18,093 nt of DNA from Rhodospirillales bacterium (GCA_025350425.1 JANXXW010000149.1:1-18093), one strand, 5' to 3'; positions 1-7,566 are shown, counted from the first letter of the stretch. A program made the numbers and translations. The notes: generated from the sequence alone by a model not told the origin.

Positions 1-1004
1 TAATTGAGAAGGGAAAATGGATGGCCGATCTGCGTCCCTTCATCAATGACCCCGCGACCATCTCGCCCGACTACGATTTCGCCGATTTCGGCGGCCCGGG
101 CGTGCATGCCGCGACAGCCGCCGATGGAACACTGCATAACATCCCGCTCAACCAGGATTTGTTCATCCTGTTCTACAATAAGAAGCTGCTCAGCGATGCC
201 GGGCTGTCGCTGCCCAAGACGATGGACGAGATGTACGCCCACGCGGTGAAACTGACCGACAAATCCAAGAACCAGTTTGGCTTCGTCGGCCGGGGCATCA
301 AGAACGCCAACGTGGTCCTTTGGACGCAACTGATGCTGGGTTACGACCAGGAGACTATTTCGGCCGACGGTAGAACGTTGTTGACCGACACCCCCACGGC
401 GATCGAGGCCGGGAGCTATTTTGCGAAGCTGATGCGCGATTGCGCGCCGCCCGGCGTGGTGGGGTTCAACTGGAACGAATGCCAGACTACGTTCAGCCAG
501 GGCCGCGCGGCGATGTGGATCGACGGCATCGGCTTCTCGGCGCCGCTGGTGGACAAAAGCAAATCGAAAGTGGCCGATGTCGCCGGCTTCGCGCCCGTGC
601 CGCGCGGGCCGAACTCGCAAAACTCGGCGACGTTCGTGGACGGCATCGGGATCGCAAGCGGCAGCCGCAACAAGAAAGCCGCATGGCTGTACGTGCAATG
701 GGCGACCAGTAAGGCGATGATGAAGGAGATGCTGCGCAGCGGATCCGGTACGCCCGCACGTGGCAGCGTGTATCAGGATATGGACATCGTGAAGGCGAGC
801 ATATTTCCGCCGGAGTGGTTCGATACCACGCGGGAGTGCCTGAAGCTGGCACGCTCGGGACTGCCCGAGATCGCTGCTGTAACCGAGTTCCGCGATGTGA
901 TTGGTGTTGGGCTCACGAATATCATCGGTGGGGCAGATGTGGCGACGGAACTCAAGAAAGCGACCGATACGTTCCGGCCGGTGCTGGCGAAGGAACTTGC
1001 CTGA
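1..1004 (+). CDS. Sugar-type ABC transporter substrate-binding protein, 5'-truncated
   Basis: The frame is open from base 3 at the window edge, so the N-terminus, including any signal peptide, lies outside; about 334 residues are visible, ending in TGA at 1002-1004. The text fits family 1 extracellular solute-binding proteins: an N-lobe segment with FILFYNKKLLSDAGLSLPKT followed by TMDEMYAHAVKLTD, a central GRAAMWIDGIG (the usual 'F..G.aAM...G' hinge region) and a C-lobe helix KKAAWLYVQWATSK. Proteins of this family capture sugars or sugar-like solutes in the periplasm and deliver them to a binding-protein-dependent permease. No permease or ATPase gene is visible, so those partners must lie to the left if they are linked. 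Substrate cannot be told from the sequence. A perfect 12-bp hairpin follows the stop by 5 bases, suggesting that the transcription unit ends here. Confidence 0.88.
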   Translation, partial: IEKGKWMADLRPFINDPATISPDYDFADFGGPGVHAATAADGTLHNIPLNQDLFILFYNKKLLSDAGLSLPKTMDEMYAHAVKLTDKSKNQFGFVGRGIKNANVVLWTQLMLGYDQETISADGRTLLTDTPTAIEAGSYFAKLMRDCAPPGVVGFNWNECQTTFSQGRAAMWIDGIGFSAPLVDKSKSKVADVAGFAPVPRGPNSQNSATFVDGIGIASGSRNKKAAWLYVQWATSKAMMKEMLRSGSGTPARGSVYQDMDIVKASIFPPEWFDTTRECLKLARSGLPEIAAVTEFRDVIGVGLTNIIGGADVATELKKATDTFRPVLAKELA

Positions 1005-1009
1005 TGCAG

Positions 1010-1044
1010 GTGGACGGGAAGGGGGACGAACTCTTCCCGTCCAC
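1010..1044 (+). terminator. Hairpin after the ABC substrate-binding gene
   Basis: GTGGACGGGAAG (1010-1021) and CTTCCCGTCCAC (1033-1044) are perfect 12-base inverted repeats separated by 11 bases. The hairpin begins 5 bases after the stop codon. It has no T-run on its 3' side (TTGGCAG follows), so it could be a factor-assisted terminator or an mRNA 3'-end stabiliser rather than a classic intrinsic terminator. Confidence 0.6.
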
Positions 1045-1095
1045 TTGGCAGTCGAATAAAAGAGGCGTGGTTTTCGCGTCTTTGGAGTTCCGATC

Positions 1096-1479
1096 ATGCG
1101 TAGATTGATCTCATCAGGCTCCTTATTCGAGGCTGGGATCGGCTATTCGCGTGCCGTAGTGGATGGGGACTGGGTGTTCGTCTCGGGAACCACGGGCTTC
1201 GACTATAATACTATGACAATATCTTCGGATGCGCGCGAGCAGGCCGAGCAGGCGATGCGGAATATTGAAGCGGCGTTGATGGAAGCGGGCGGTTCGTTCG
1301 CTGACGTTGTCCGGGTACGTTACATTTTACCGGACGCAACGGATTTTGAGGCATGCTGGCCGGTGCTGCGGCACTATTTTGCCGAAATTCGTCCGGCGGC
1401 GACGATGATCGTGGCCGGATTGGCGGATGCGCGCATGAAAATCGAGATTGAGGTGACAGCCCGGCTGGGCGGACTCTGA
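1096..1479 (+). CDS. RidA/YjgF-family protein lacking the catalytic arginine
   Basis: This 127-residue protein has the normal length for the RidA (YjgF/YER057c/UK114) family. It shows VVDGDWVFVSGTTGFDYNT near residue 20, the EQAEQAMRNIEAALMEAGGS helix, DVVRVRYILPD, and a C-terminal KIEIEVTA strand. Aligned back from KIEIE, E. coli RidA has PARS with the arginine that holds the imine substrate; here the same place reads RPAAT, so that arginine is an alanine. Canonical RidA deaminates reactive enamine/imine intermediates from PLP enzymes, but members without the arginine (Rid4-Rid7 type) are not expected to do this, and their role is mostly unknown. The ATG is preceded by GGAG at 1084-1087. The gene stands alone between the ABC gene and the IS remnant; no linked amino-acid enzyme is visible. 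Confidence 0.88.
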   Translation: MRRLISSGSLFEAGIGYSRAVVDGDWVFVSGTTGFDYNTMTISSDAREQAEQAMRNIEAALMEAGGSFADVVRVRYILPDATDFEACWPVLRHYFAEIRPAATMIVAGLADARMKIEIEVTARLGGL

Positions 1480-1766
1480 GTTGGGTTTCGCCGGGTGACA
1501 CGGCACGTTCTGGATCGGATGGAGGTAAGACCGCCTCCCGTCAGGATCGTAACGATAATCTTGTGAACAGATCTGTTTTCGGTCAATTACATGTCGATAT
1601 CGTAACTAACTTATTTTGGAGTAGGCGCACGGCAGAATTGGAAATTGTCGACCTGAATATTGCCGCCACGCTAAAGGCCAACAGTTCAAAATCTCCAAAT
1701 ACTGGTCGCCGTGACGCTGGTGAAGCCACGGACCGACTTGGTAAAGGCCGTTGCCAAGAATGCGTT
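1480..1766. other. Gene-poor stretch beside an IS remnant
   Basis: No convincing gene is seen. The longest frames (1563-1784 plus, 1583-1780 minus) have no recognisable motif or ribosome binding site. GGAGG/CCTCC (1521-1525/1534-1538) could form a weak 5-bp hairpin after the RidA-family gene. The region adjoins the broken transposase and is less GC-rich around 1540-1680 than the neighbouring genes, which would fit a decayed insertion. Confidence 0.4.
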
Positions 1767-2136
1767 TCAAGGCGCGGCATGTGACTGGGGTGCCGGCTTC
1801 ACGAAGAGCCCTCTAACCGACATGCGGAAGGCAAAATGATAAGCGTTCGTGCCCTGGATCCGAACGCCGATTTCGTCGCTGGCAACGACCCGGGCGGTAC
1901 AGGGGGGTAGGCTTTCTGTGCCTCGCACCCTCGCTCACGGCCAGGCCGAACGCGCTGCGGACCAAGCCGCGCGGGCGCTCGTAGGACAGCGCTTGGAAAC
2001 TCTTGTGATAGATCGCCAAGGCATGAATGCGCAGCCCAAACGGCGTGGTTGTCGCAACCGTCGGCGTCAGCGCTTTCGCCGCGAGGCCACAGCGGCGACT
2101 GCAGTTCCAGCGCTCAGTACGATGCACACTCATCAA
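1767..2136 (-). pseudogene. IS66-type transposase remnant, frameshifted and truncated
   Basis: On the minus strand, two frames together resemble the middle of an IS66-family transposase (TnpC). The first, about 2045-1927, reads PFGLRIHALAIYHKSFQALS then YERPRGLVRSAFGLAVSEG, matching the family pattern 'fGprl.ALa.YL....alsYeRl...f...FGl.iSqG'. The second, about 1895-1815, lies in a different frame and reads ARVVASDEIGVRIQGTNAYH then FAFR, matching 'vv.sDEtgvri.g.naYhwvF', which contains the first catalytic Asp of the DDE nuclease. Roughly 60 bases expected between these blocks are missing, there is a frame change near a G6 run (1902-1907), and the frame stops at 1767-1769 just after the second block. 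The N-terminal leucine zipper and the C-terminal catalytic half are absent. It is therefore a dead fragment. The IS66 assignment rests on motif recognition only. Confidence 0.62.
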
Positions 2137-2221
2137 TCAACTGAGTGAGATCGGTTATGCCATCGGTGCGCCTGAAAATATCCTTCGGATACACATACCA
2201 AGCCAATGTTGCGAGAAGTGC

Positions 2222-3424
2222 CTAAACCCGCTCGATCAGCATAGCGATACCCTGGCCAACGCCGATGCACATGGTGGCGATCGCGCGTTTCTTGCCGAGT
2301 GTCTCGAGTGCGTTGACCGCGGTCATGGCCAGTCGGGCGCCAGACGCGCCGAGGGGATGTCCCAGAGCGATGGCGCCACCGTGAGGATTGACATGGTCGG
2401 CGTCGTCGGGAAGTCCAAGTTGGCGCATGACGGCGAGGCCCTGGCTGGCGAAAGCCTCGTTCAGTTCGATGACGTCGATGTCGTGCATGGTGAAGCCGAA
2501 ACGCTCCAGCAGCTTGCGTGTGGCGGGTGCCGGCCCGATGCCCATGATGCGAGGGGACACACCGGCAGTGGCCATCGCCACCACGCGGGCGCGCGGCGTG
2601 AGGCCGTGGCGTTTGGCACCATCGGCCGAGGCGAGTAGCAGGGCTGCGGCACCGTCGTTCACGCCCGATGCATTACCGGCGGTGACCGTGCCGGGGTTGC
2701 GGAACGGAGTCTTGAGCTTGGCCAGCATCTCCATCGTGGTGTCACCTCGCGGATGTTCGTCCACTGAGACGATGGTGTCGCCCTTGCGGCCCTTGATCGT
2801 GACGGGAGCGATCTCGCGGGCGAAGAAGCCGGCTTCTTGGGCGGCCTTGGCTTTCTGCTGGCTGCGGAGTGCGAACGCATCCTGGTCAGCGCGGGACACT
2901 TGGAAAGTTTCGGCCACGTTTTCGCCGGTCTCGGGCATCGAGTCGGTGCCATACATGGTCTTCATCAAACCATTGACGAAACGCCAGCCGATTGTGGTGT
3001 CGTAGATTTCGGCGGCACGGCCGAACGCCTCGGCCGCCTTGGGCATGACGAACGGGGCGCGGGTCATGCTCTCGACGCCACCAGCGAGCATTAACTCGGC
3101 CTCCCCGGCGCGGATGGCGCGCGCGGCAATGCCGACCGCATCCAATCCGGAGCCGCACAGGCGATTTATAGTGGCGCCTGGAACCTCCACGGGATAGCCG
3201 GCCAGTAGCGTTGCCATGTGAGCCACGTTGCGATTGTCCTCGCCGGCCTGGTTGGCGCAGCCCATGTAACAATCATCGAGCGCCGCCCAGTCCACCCCCA
3301 CATTGCGCTCGCGCAACACGCGAAGCGGATGGGCCGCCAGATCATCGGTGCGAACATCTTTGAGAGCGCCGGCGTAACGCCCGATCGGCGTGCGCGCGAA
3401 GTCGCAAATAAAGGCCTCGACCAT
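2222..3424 (-). CDS. pcaF: Acetyl-CoA acyltransferase, 3-oxoadipyl-CoA thiolase type
   Basis: This is a full-length 400-residue thiolase. Catalytic residues are all present: nucleophile Cys90 in NRLCGSGLDA, NEAF at 322-325, His356 in ALGHPLGASGAR and Cys386 in MCIGVGQG. GCANQAGEDNRNVA (residues 55-68) and DTTIGWRFVN are typical of the PcaF/PaaJ branch, which cleaves 3-oxoadipyl-CoA to succinyl-CoA and acetyl-CoA at the end of the beta-ketoadipate or phenylacetate route. A general acetyl-CoA acetyltransferase is the alternative. The ATG has GGGAG about ten bases upstream. No other aromatic-degradation gene is in view, so the gene is an orphan between IS debris and the flagellar cluster. The reading frame continues open for 35 codons past its TAG stop; see findings. 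Confidence 0.9.
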   Translation of the reverse strand: MVEAFICDFARTPIGRYAGALKDVRTDDLAAHPLRVLRERNVGVDWAALDDCYMGCANQAGEDNRNVAHMATLLAGYPVEVPGATINRLCGSGLDAVGIAARAIRAGEAELMLAGGVESMTRAPFVMPKAAEAFGRAAEIYDTTIGWRFVNGLMKTMYGTDSMPETGENVAETFQVSRADQDAFALRSQQKAKAAQEAGFFAREIAPVTIKGRKGDTIVSVDEHPRGDTTMEMLAKLKTPFRNPGTVTAGNASGVNDGAAALLLASADGAKRHGLTPRARVVAMATAGVSPRIMGIGPAPATRKLLERFGFTMHDIDVIELNEAFASQGLAVMRQLGLPDDADHVNPHGGAIALGHPLGASGARLAMTAVNALETLGKKRAIATMCIGVGQGIAMLIERV

Positions 3425-3495
3425 TACGTATCGTCTCCCGGATCTCTACGCAGGCAAGCTAAGCCGGTAAGGTATTGGCGGCAAGGAGAGTGACC

Positions 3496-3515
3496 CCGCC
3501 GGCCAGCCCCGGCGG
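3496..3515 (-). terminator. Hairpin downstream of flgH
   Basis: CCGCCGG (3496-3502) pairs with CCGGCGG (3509-3515) across a 6-base loop, with partial pairing extending outward. It lies 18 bases beyond the flgH stop on the minus strand, between flgH and pcaF, and there is no T-run. It is a plausible end of the flgF-G-A-H transcript. Confidence 0.4.
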
Positions 3516-3532
3516 TCTCATATGGCGGCCAT

Positions 3533-4270
3533 TCAAAATGGCAGCAGGATATCGAGCGCCTGCTGTCCCCAGCGTGGGTTCTGCACGTCGGTAAGCTGGC
3601 CGCGTCCGCCATAGGAGATACGCGCCTCGGCCATCCTGTCGTGCTGGACGGTGTTGTCGCTGGCGATATCCTGTGAGCGAATCACACCGCTTACCTGTAA
3701 CTGTCGCAACTCGCTGTTCACCCGAACCTCCTGACGTGCCGCGACCACCAGGTTGCCGTTCGGCAGCACCTGCGTGATGACGCCCGCGAGACGTAGAGTG
3801 ACGGTCTCGTTGCGCTTCAGCTCCGCCGTGCCAGCGTTGTTGTTGGCGCTGCTGGCCGAGACGAGTTGCGAGGCGTTAACGGCCTTTGACAGAATACGCG
3901 GTAAAGCGGCCTCGAAGCCGAACAGGTTGGGCAGGCCCATCGTCTCTGCGCCAGTACGCCCGGCGCTGGTGTTATTCTTGAAATCGGCCGCATCGGTGAT
4001 GTTGACCAGCACGGTGACGATGTCGCCGACCTGGGCCGCCCGCTGATCCCTGAAAAATGCCCGGCTGCCGGTGCGCCACAGGGCGTTGGCTTCGGGCACC
4101 GCGATTTCCGGCGCCGGCATTGGCATCGTCAGGGGGCGGTAGCTATCGGACAGGGTGGGATCACTCGGCGGGGTCATCGTCGGCGGGCGGCCAAGCTCGG
4201 ACAGCTTGGTCAGCGACCCGCACCCCACGACCAATAGATTAACGGCCAACAGCGCCAGAATGCCGCGCAT
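3533..4270 (-). CDS. flgH: Flagellar L-ring protein FlgH (lipoprotein)
   Basis: FlgH forms the outer-membrane L-ring, the bushing around the rod of Gram-negative flagella. The 245-residue protein starts MRGILALLAVNLLVVGCGSL, a lipoprotein signal with lipobox VVGC and lipidated Cys17. Family features follow: LWRTGSRAFFRDQRAAQVGD (residues about 65-84), GDIVTVLVNI, the LFGFEAALP region, and a C-terminal GVIRSQDIASDNTVQ block ending near NPRWGQQALDILLPF. The frame is open far upstream, but the ATG at 4268-4270 is chosen because it gives the signal peptide, lies 11 bases after the flgA stop and follows a GGGG-rich stretch. It is the last gene of the minus-strand flgF-G-A-H group. Nothing appears disrupted. 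Confidence 0.95.
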   Translation of the reverse strand: MRGILALLAVNLLVVGCGSLTKLSELGRPPTMTPPSDPTLSDSYRPLTMPMPAPEIAVPEANALWRTGSRAFFRDQRAAQVGDIVTVLVNITDAADFKNNTSAGRTGAETMGLPNLFGFEAALPRILSKAVNASQLVSASSANNNAGTAELKRNETVTLRLAGVITQVLPNGNLVVAARQEVRVNSELRQLQVSGVIRSQDIASDNTVQHDRMAEARISYGGRGQLTDVQNPRWGQQALDILLPF

Positions 4271-4281
4271 CTCGGCGGCCC

Positions 4282-5283
4282 CTACCGTAGCCTCGTCGAG
4301 GGCGGAACACCGGCGAATTGGGTATCCAACGCACTGGGGGCCAGATTTGGGAGTGTATCGGGCAGGACGCGCACGCGCCCGGCCGCGACGATTTCCCCTT
4401 GGACCATCGCCCGCGAGGCAAGATTGATGATTGTTACCCGATCGCCGATGCCGCCACTCTCCGCGGCTTGGCCCGTTGTCAGCACCGCCAAGCCAGGGGC
4501 TTGCAGTTCCATCGTCACGCGTGAGCCCTTTTCGACCACCATGGGCCGGATCAACTCGGCCCGGGCAATAGGCTGTCCCGCGAGCGCGGAGTGGCGAGAC
4601 GCCATGCCGATCGCCTCCGCCATCGAGCGGACCGGCTCGGTATGCAAGCCCGACGCAGCCACGCGAGTCATGCGCAAATCCTGGGCGGCGATGGCCGATC
4701 CGGGAACCAACCTGTGAGTAGGCGTCGGCAGTTCCACCATTTCCTGGAGGCGGCCGACCAGCCGTTGCCGGGCTGCGGGCGCATCGCCGGTCGCCACGAC
4801 AAGGGTCGCGGTGAACCGACCGGTGGCGGCATCGTACTCGCATTGCTCGACGGTGGGCCGCGTGGCGTCATCCAGCGGCAACATCGGCGGCAGATACGCG
4901 GCAAGCTCGATGTCCGCATCCTCGGGTGCCCCCAGTGAAACCAGTGCCGCACGGACCGCCATGATCACAGTTTCACGTGCGAGCGGCCGTCCCGGCCGGT
5001 CCAGCATCGCGCGATCCGTTGGCGAGGCGGGGTGCCACGCTACGCCGAACTGCCTCGCGATCGCCGCCAGTTGCGGCGCCTCGACGGTAATGCGCGCGCC
5101 CGGAACCGGCGCCGGTCCGAGCACGCGCGCGGCGTCCGGCCCGGCATCGTCCCAGATATCGGCAATGGTGATGTCGTTGCCCGCGAGCGTCGTGCTGCCC
5201 CGCAGACGCGCTGCTTCGGCGGAAGACGCTCCCGCCAGACAAGCTCCTCCCAGACACGCCACCACCGCCACCAGTCGTTGCAT
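4282..5283 (-). CDS. flgA: Flagellar P-ring assembly chaperone FlgA
   Basis: FlgA is a periplasmic chaperone needed for FlgI to polymerise into the P-ring. The 333-residue protein begins MQRLVAVVACLGGACLAGAS with a Sec signal cleaved near SAEA-A. Its C-terminal third is an SAF-type domain: PTPTHRLVPGSAIAAQDLRM, then EAIGMASRHSALAGQPIARAEL, then AVLTTGQAAESGGIGDRVTI and ARVRV-like strands. The N-terminal half is longer and less conserved, as is common in Alphaproteobacteria. The ATG at 5283 is preceded by GAGG at a good distance; a GTG four codons upstream (5295) overlaps the flgG stop as GTGA and is a possible alternative. No flgI is in this window. Confidence 0.92.
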   Translation of the reverse strand: MQRLVAVVACLGGACLAGASSAEAARLRGSTTLAGNDITIADIWDDAGPDAARVLGPAPVPGARITVEAPQLAAIARQFGVAWHPASPTDRAMLDRPGRPLARETVIMAVRAALVSLGAPEDADIELAAYLPPMLPLDDATRPTVEQCEYDAATGRFTATLVVATGDAPAARQRLVGRLQEMVELPTPTHRLVPGSAIAAQDLRMTRVAASGLHTEPVRSMAEAIGMASRHSALAGQPIARAELIRPMVVEKGSRVTMELQAPGLAVLTTGQAAESGGIGDRVTIINLASRAMVQGEIVAAGRVRVLPDTLPNLAPSALDTQFAGVPPSTRLR

Positions 5284-5291
5284 GACCGTCC

Positions 5292-6077
5292 TCACCGTAG
5301 GTTCGTGAGCGTGGAGAGCATCTGGTCACTGGTCGTGATGACCCGGCTGTTCATCTCGTAGGCGCGCTGGGCCGTGATCAACTCGGTGATCTCGCTCACC
5401 ACGTTCACGTTCGAGGTTTCGATGAAGCCCTGCAGCACTGTGCCGAAACCAGGCGAGGAGGGCGCTCCCGTTACTGCGTTGCCGCTGGCACCGCTTTGGA
5501 TGAACAAATTGTCTCCCTGTGCGTCCAGCCCGGCCTCGTTCGGGAACGCGGCCAACTGGATCGTGCCCACGGTCTGCGGCGTGGTTTGCCCGGACAAGGT
5601 CGCCTGCACCTGCCCCGCGCCGTTGATGGCAATGTTGGTCGCGTTGCTGGGCACGGTGATGCCGGGCTGCACGACATAGCCGTCGGCGGTCACGATTGTA
5701 CCGTCCGGCGACAATCCGAACGTGCCGTCGCGGGTGTATGCGGTCTCGCCCGAGGGCAAAGTCACTTGAAAATACCCGTTGCCGCGCACTGCGATATCGA
5801 GGCTGTTGGAGGTCTGTTGCAGATTGCCCTGCTCGTTGATGCGGTAGATGGCGGCGGTCTTCACCCCCAACCCGACCTGCGCGCCGGCTGGCACGACCGA
5901 TCCGCTGTCCGACGAACTGGAGCCCACGCGCCGGAGATTCTGGTAGATCAGGCCCTAGAACTCGGCTCGCCGTCGCTTGAAGCCGGTGGTGGTCATGTTG
6001 GCGATGTTGTTGGAGATCACCTCCACGTTGGTCTGCTGGGCCTGCATCCCGGTGCCGGCGATGTCGAGTGAGCGCAT
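5292..6077 (-). pseudogene. flgG: Flagellar distal-rod protein FlgG with in-frame TAG at codon 41
   Basis: FlgG builds the distal rod that links the basal body to the hook. Reading from the ATG at 6077 gives MRSLDIAGTGMQAQQTNVEV and then NNIANMTTTGFKRRRAEF. Codon 41 (5955-5957) is TAG, followed in the same frame by GLIYQNLRRVGSSSSDSG and the rest of a normal FlgG, ending ITTSDQMLSTLTNLR. The whole frame is 261 codons, the standard FlgG length. In the family this point reads FQDLLYQ or FEDLLYQ, so a CAG to TAG change is the simplest explanation; the next conserved Asp is also Gly here. Downstream pieces could restart only at a GTG (5927) or weaker codons, losing the N-terminal helix that packs in the rod. 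GAGGG lies upstream of the ATG. The gene is 17 bases after flgF and overlaps the start region of flgA. Confidence 0.9.
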
Positions 6078-6094
6078 GTTCTTTTCCCTCTGGA

Positions 6095-6832
6095 TCAGCC
6101 GTGTCGCAGGATCTTGTCGATGGCGTTCTGCTGCCTGTCGCCCTCGCCCTGGATGAATTGCGTCACGAACTGGAACTCTCGCAGCTCGGTCATCATCTGG
6201 GTCACTTCGACGGTGGGCTGGACGCTGCTCTCCTCGATGGCGCCCTGCATCACACGAGGCGCCACGGTCTTCGCGGTGCTGGTCTCGGACGCGTTCGACA
6301 GCCGGCCACCCTCGTCCTTCAACCTGAGTGGATCAACGGGCGTCACAACGCCGATGGTAGCGATGGGACCGTTCTCGCTGGCGAGCATCCCGTCGCTCGT
6401 GACGGTCAACGCGGTGTCGGCCGGCGAAGCCCGGATCGATTGGCCGCCGGCATCGAGCAGGGCGTTCCCGGCATCATCGACCACGGTGCCGTCTGGCCCA
6501 AGCCCGAAATGACCCGCGCGGGTCAGGCGCGGCCCGGCCTGCGTTTTCACCGTGAAGTAGCCGTCGCTACCGAGTGCCAGGTCGAGCGGGTTCGCGGTAT
6601 GCGCCAGCGGTCCGGGCTGTCGATCGCGGTAGCTCGCGCGGTCCTGCGCGTAGACCAGCGTCGAATCTCCAACGGTGCGTGCGCCGTGCTGATGGACCAG
6701 GAAATCGCTGAACATCATGCGCTCGGTGCGAAAGCCAGGCGTGTTGGCATTGGCGATGTTGCCCGCCGTCACATCCATCGCCCGTTGCTGGGCGACGAGT
6801 CGAGAAAGGGCGATCGTGGTGGCGTTTTCCAT
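6095..6832 (-). CDS. flgF: Flagellar basal-body rod protein FlgF
   Basis: FlgF is a proximal-rod subunit of the flagellar basal body, exported by the flagellar type III system without a cleaved signal. The 245-residue protein has the rod signature at its N-terminus (AMDVTAGNIANANTPGFRTE), the mid-protein GSDGYFTVKTQAGPRLTRAG followed by FGLGPDGTVVDDAGNALLDA, as in FlgF/FlgG hook-basal-body domains, and a C-terminal helix with EVTQMMTELREFQFVTQFIQ. It is the first gene of the minus-strand group; its start at 6832 faces fliL across a roughly 210-base regulatory gap. The frame is intact, unlike that of flgG immediately downstream. Confidence 0.94.
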   Translation of the reverse strand: MENATTIALSRLVAQQRAMDVTAGNIANANTPGFRTERMMFSDFLVHQHGARTVGDSTLVYAQDRASYRDRQPGPLAHTANPLDLALGSDGYFTVKTQAGPRLTRAGHFGLGPDGTVVDDAGNALLDAGGQSIRASPADTALTVTSDGMLASENGPIATIGVVTPVDPLRLKDEGGRLSNASETSTAKTVAPRVMQGAIEESSVQPTVEVTQMMTELREFQFVTQFIQGEGDRQQNAIDKILRHG

Positions 6833-7044
6833 TTGGCGGCTCCGACTTGACAGTTCCGAGACTTACTCAGCATCCGCCGTGCCGCCGCAGGGTGCGCTGT
6901 AAAGGTTACCAATTCACGCACACCACCCAGGACCAGCCGGCAGTCCGTGCCGGGCCACGAGGGCGCCGTTCGGCAGTTCCCGCCCAGTCCGAACGTTTTG
7001 TTAACCGGCTTGCCTCACCATGACGCAGCAGCGGGAGACAAGGC
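6833..7044. promoter_or_regulatory. Divergent flgF / fliL control region
   Basis: This 212-base gap separates oppositely oriented flagellar operons and must hold both promoters. It contains AAAGGTTACCAA (6901-6912), repeated exactly in the other divergent flagellar gap at 16776-16787, and GTTAACC (7000-7006) 38 bases before the fliL start. It also contains an inverted repeat CCGGCA-N5-TGCCGG (6937-6953). GTTAACC resembles the half-site (TTAA) of CtrA, which controls flagellar genes in many Alphaproteobacteria; a full TTAA-N7-TTAA is not present. No sigma-54 site with correct GG/GC spacing was found. Confidence 0.5.
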
Positions 7045-7566
7045 GTGAAGGGCGAGGTCGAAAAGGCGGGTGAAGCCAAAGCGGTTCGCAAGGGCGGCAA
7101 GCGCAAGTGGATCATACTCGCCCTGCCGCTCCTGCTTGCTGTGGCTGGCGCGGGATTGTGGTTTGGCGGGATCTTGCCGCCGTTCCTCGGCATGGGAAAA
7201 GCGGTTCAGGCCAAGGAGCATGGGGAAGCGGAAGCCAAGCATCCGGCCGAGCCGGGCCACAAGCTGATCTTCGCGGATCTGCCGGAGATCGTCGCCAACC
7301 TCAATGCCGGGCCGCGCCGGACCATGTTCATCAAGCTACAGGCAAAGCTCGAGCTGGCGAGCGCGGAAGATCAGCCCGCATTCGCCCAGGCGATGCCGCG
7401 CGTGCTCGACCTGTTTCAGACCTATCTCCGCGAAATGCGGCCCGAGGAGTTGCGCGGCGCTGAAGGCACTTACCGGTTACGTGAGGAGTTGCTTGCCCGC
7501 GCCGGCGTGGCCGTGGCACCGGTGCGGGTGCTGGACGTGCTGTTTACCCAGATGCTGATACAATGA
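7045..7566 (+). CDS. fliL: Flagellar basal-body-associated protein FliL
   Basis: FliL is a single-pass inner-membrane protein that surrounds the stator and helps motor torque. The 173-residue protein has a basic cytoplasmic N-terminus, a membrane segment at about residues 23-43 (WIILALPLLLAVAGAGLWFG), a short linker, and a periplasmic domain beginning FADLPEIVANLNAG that ends with RVLDVLFTQMLIQ, a typical FliL C-terminus. It starts at GTG, preceded by GGGAGA at about 7033-7038; an ATG at 7020 is in another frame. The stop overlaps the fliM start (ATGA), so the two are translationally coupled. Confidence 0.92.
   Translation: MKGEVEKAGEAKAVRKGGKRKWIILALPLLLAVAGAGLWFGGILPPFLGMGKAVQAKEHGEAEAKHPAEPGHKLIFADLPEIVANLNAGPRRTMFIKLQAKLELASAEDQPAFAQAMPRVLDLFQTYLREMRPEELRGAEGTYRLREELLARAGVAVAPVRVLDVLFTQMLIQ

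Noticed and set aside
1521..1538. GGAGG/CCTCC hairpin as terminator of the RidA-family gene
   Set aside because: Only a five-base stem with an eight-base loop and no T-run; too weak to call.
1622..1634. GTAGGCGCACGGC as a possible IS66 terminal repeat
   Set aside because: It resembles the GTAAGCG-type ends of IS66 only loosely, and no matching opposite end was found.
3533..4843. A 436-residue minus-strand frame as an extended FlgH
   Set aside because: The upstream part is antisense-like Arg-rich shadow inside flgA; the lipoprotein start at 4270 is clear.
5955..5957. Recoding of TAG (or TAA) as an amino acid to explain the stops in flgG and the MotE-like gene
   Set aside because: TAG terminates flgA, pcaF and flgB at their expected ends and TAA terminates speD normally; the two lesions also use different stop codons.
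6936..6954. Sigma-54 promoter around GGCACGGACTGC on the minus strand
   Set aside because: GG and GC are 8 bases apart instead of 10 and the sequence is better described as the CCGGCA/TGCCGG palindrome.
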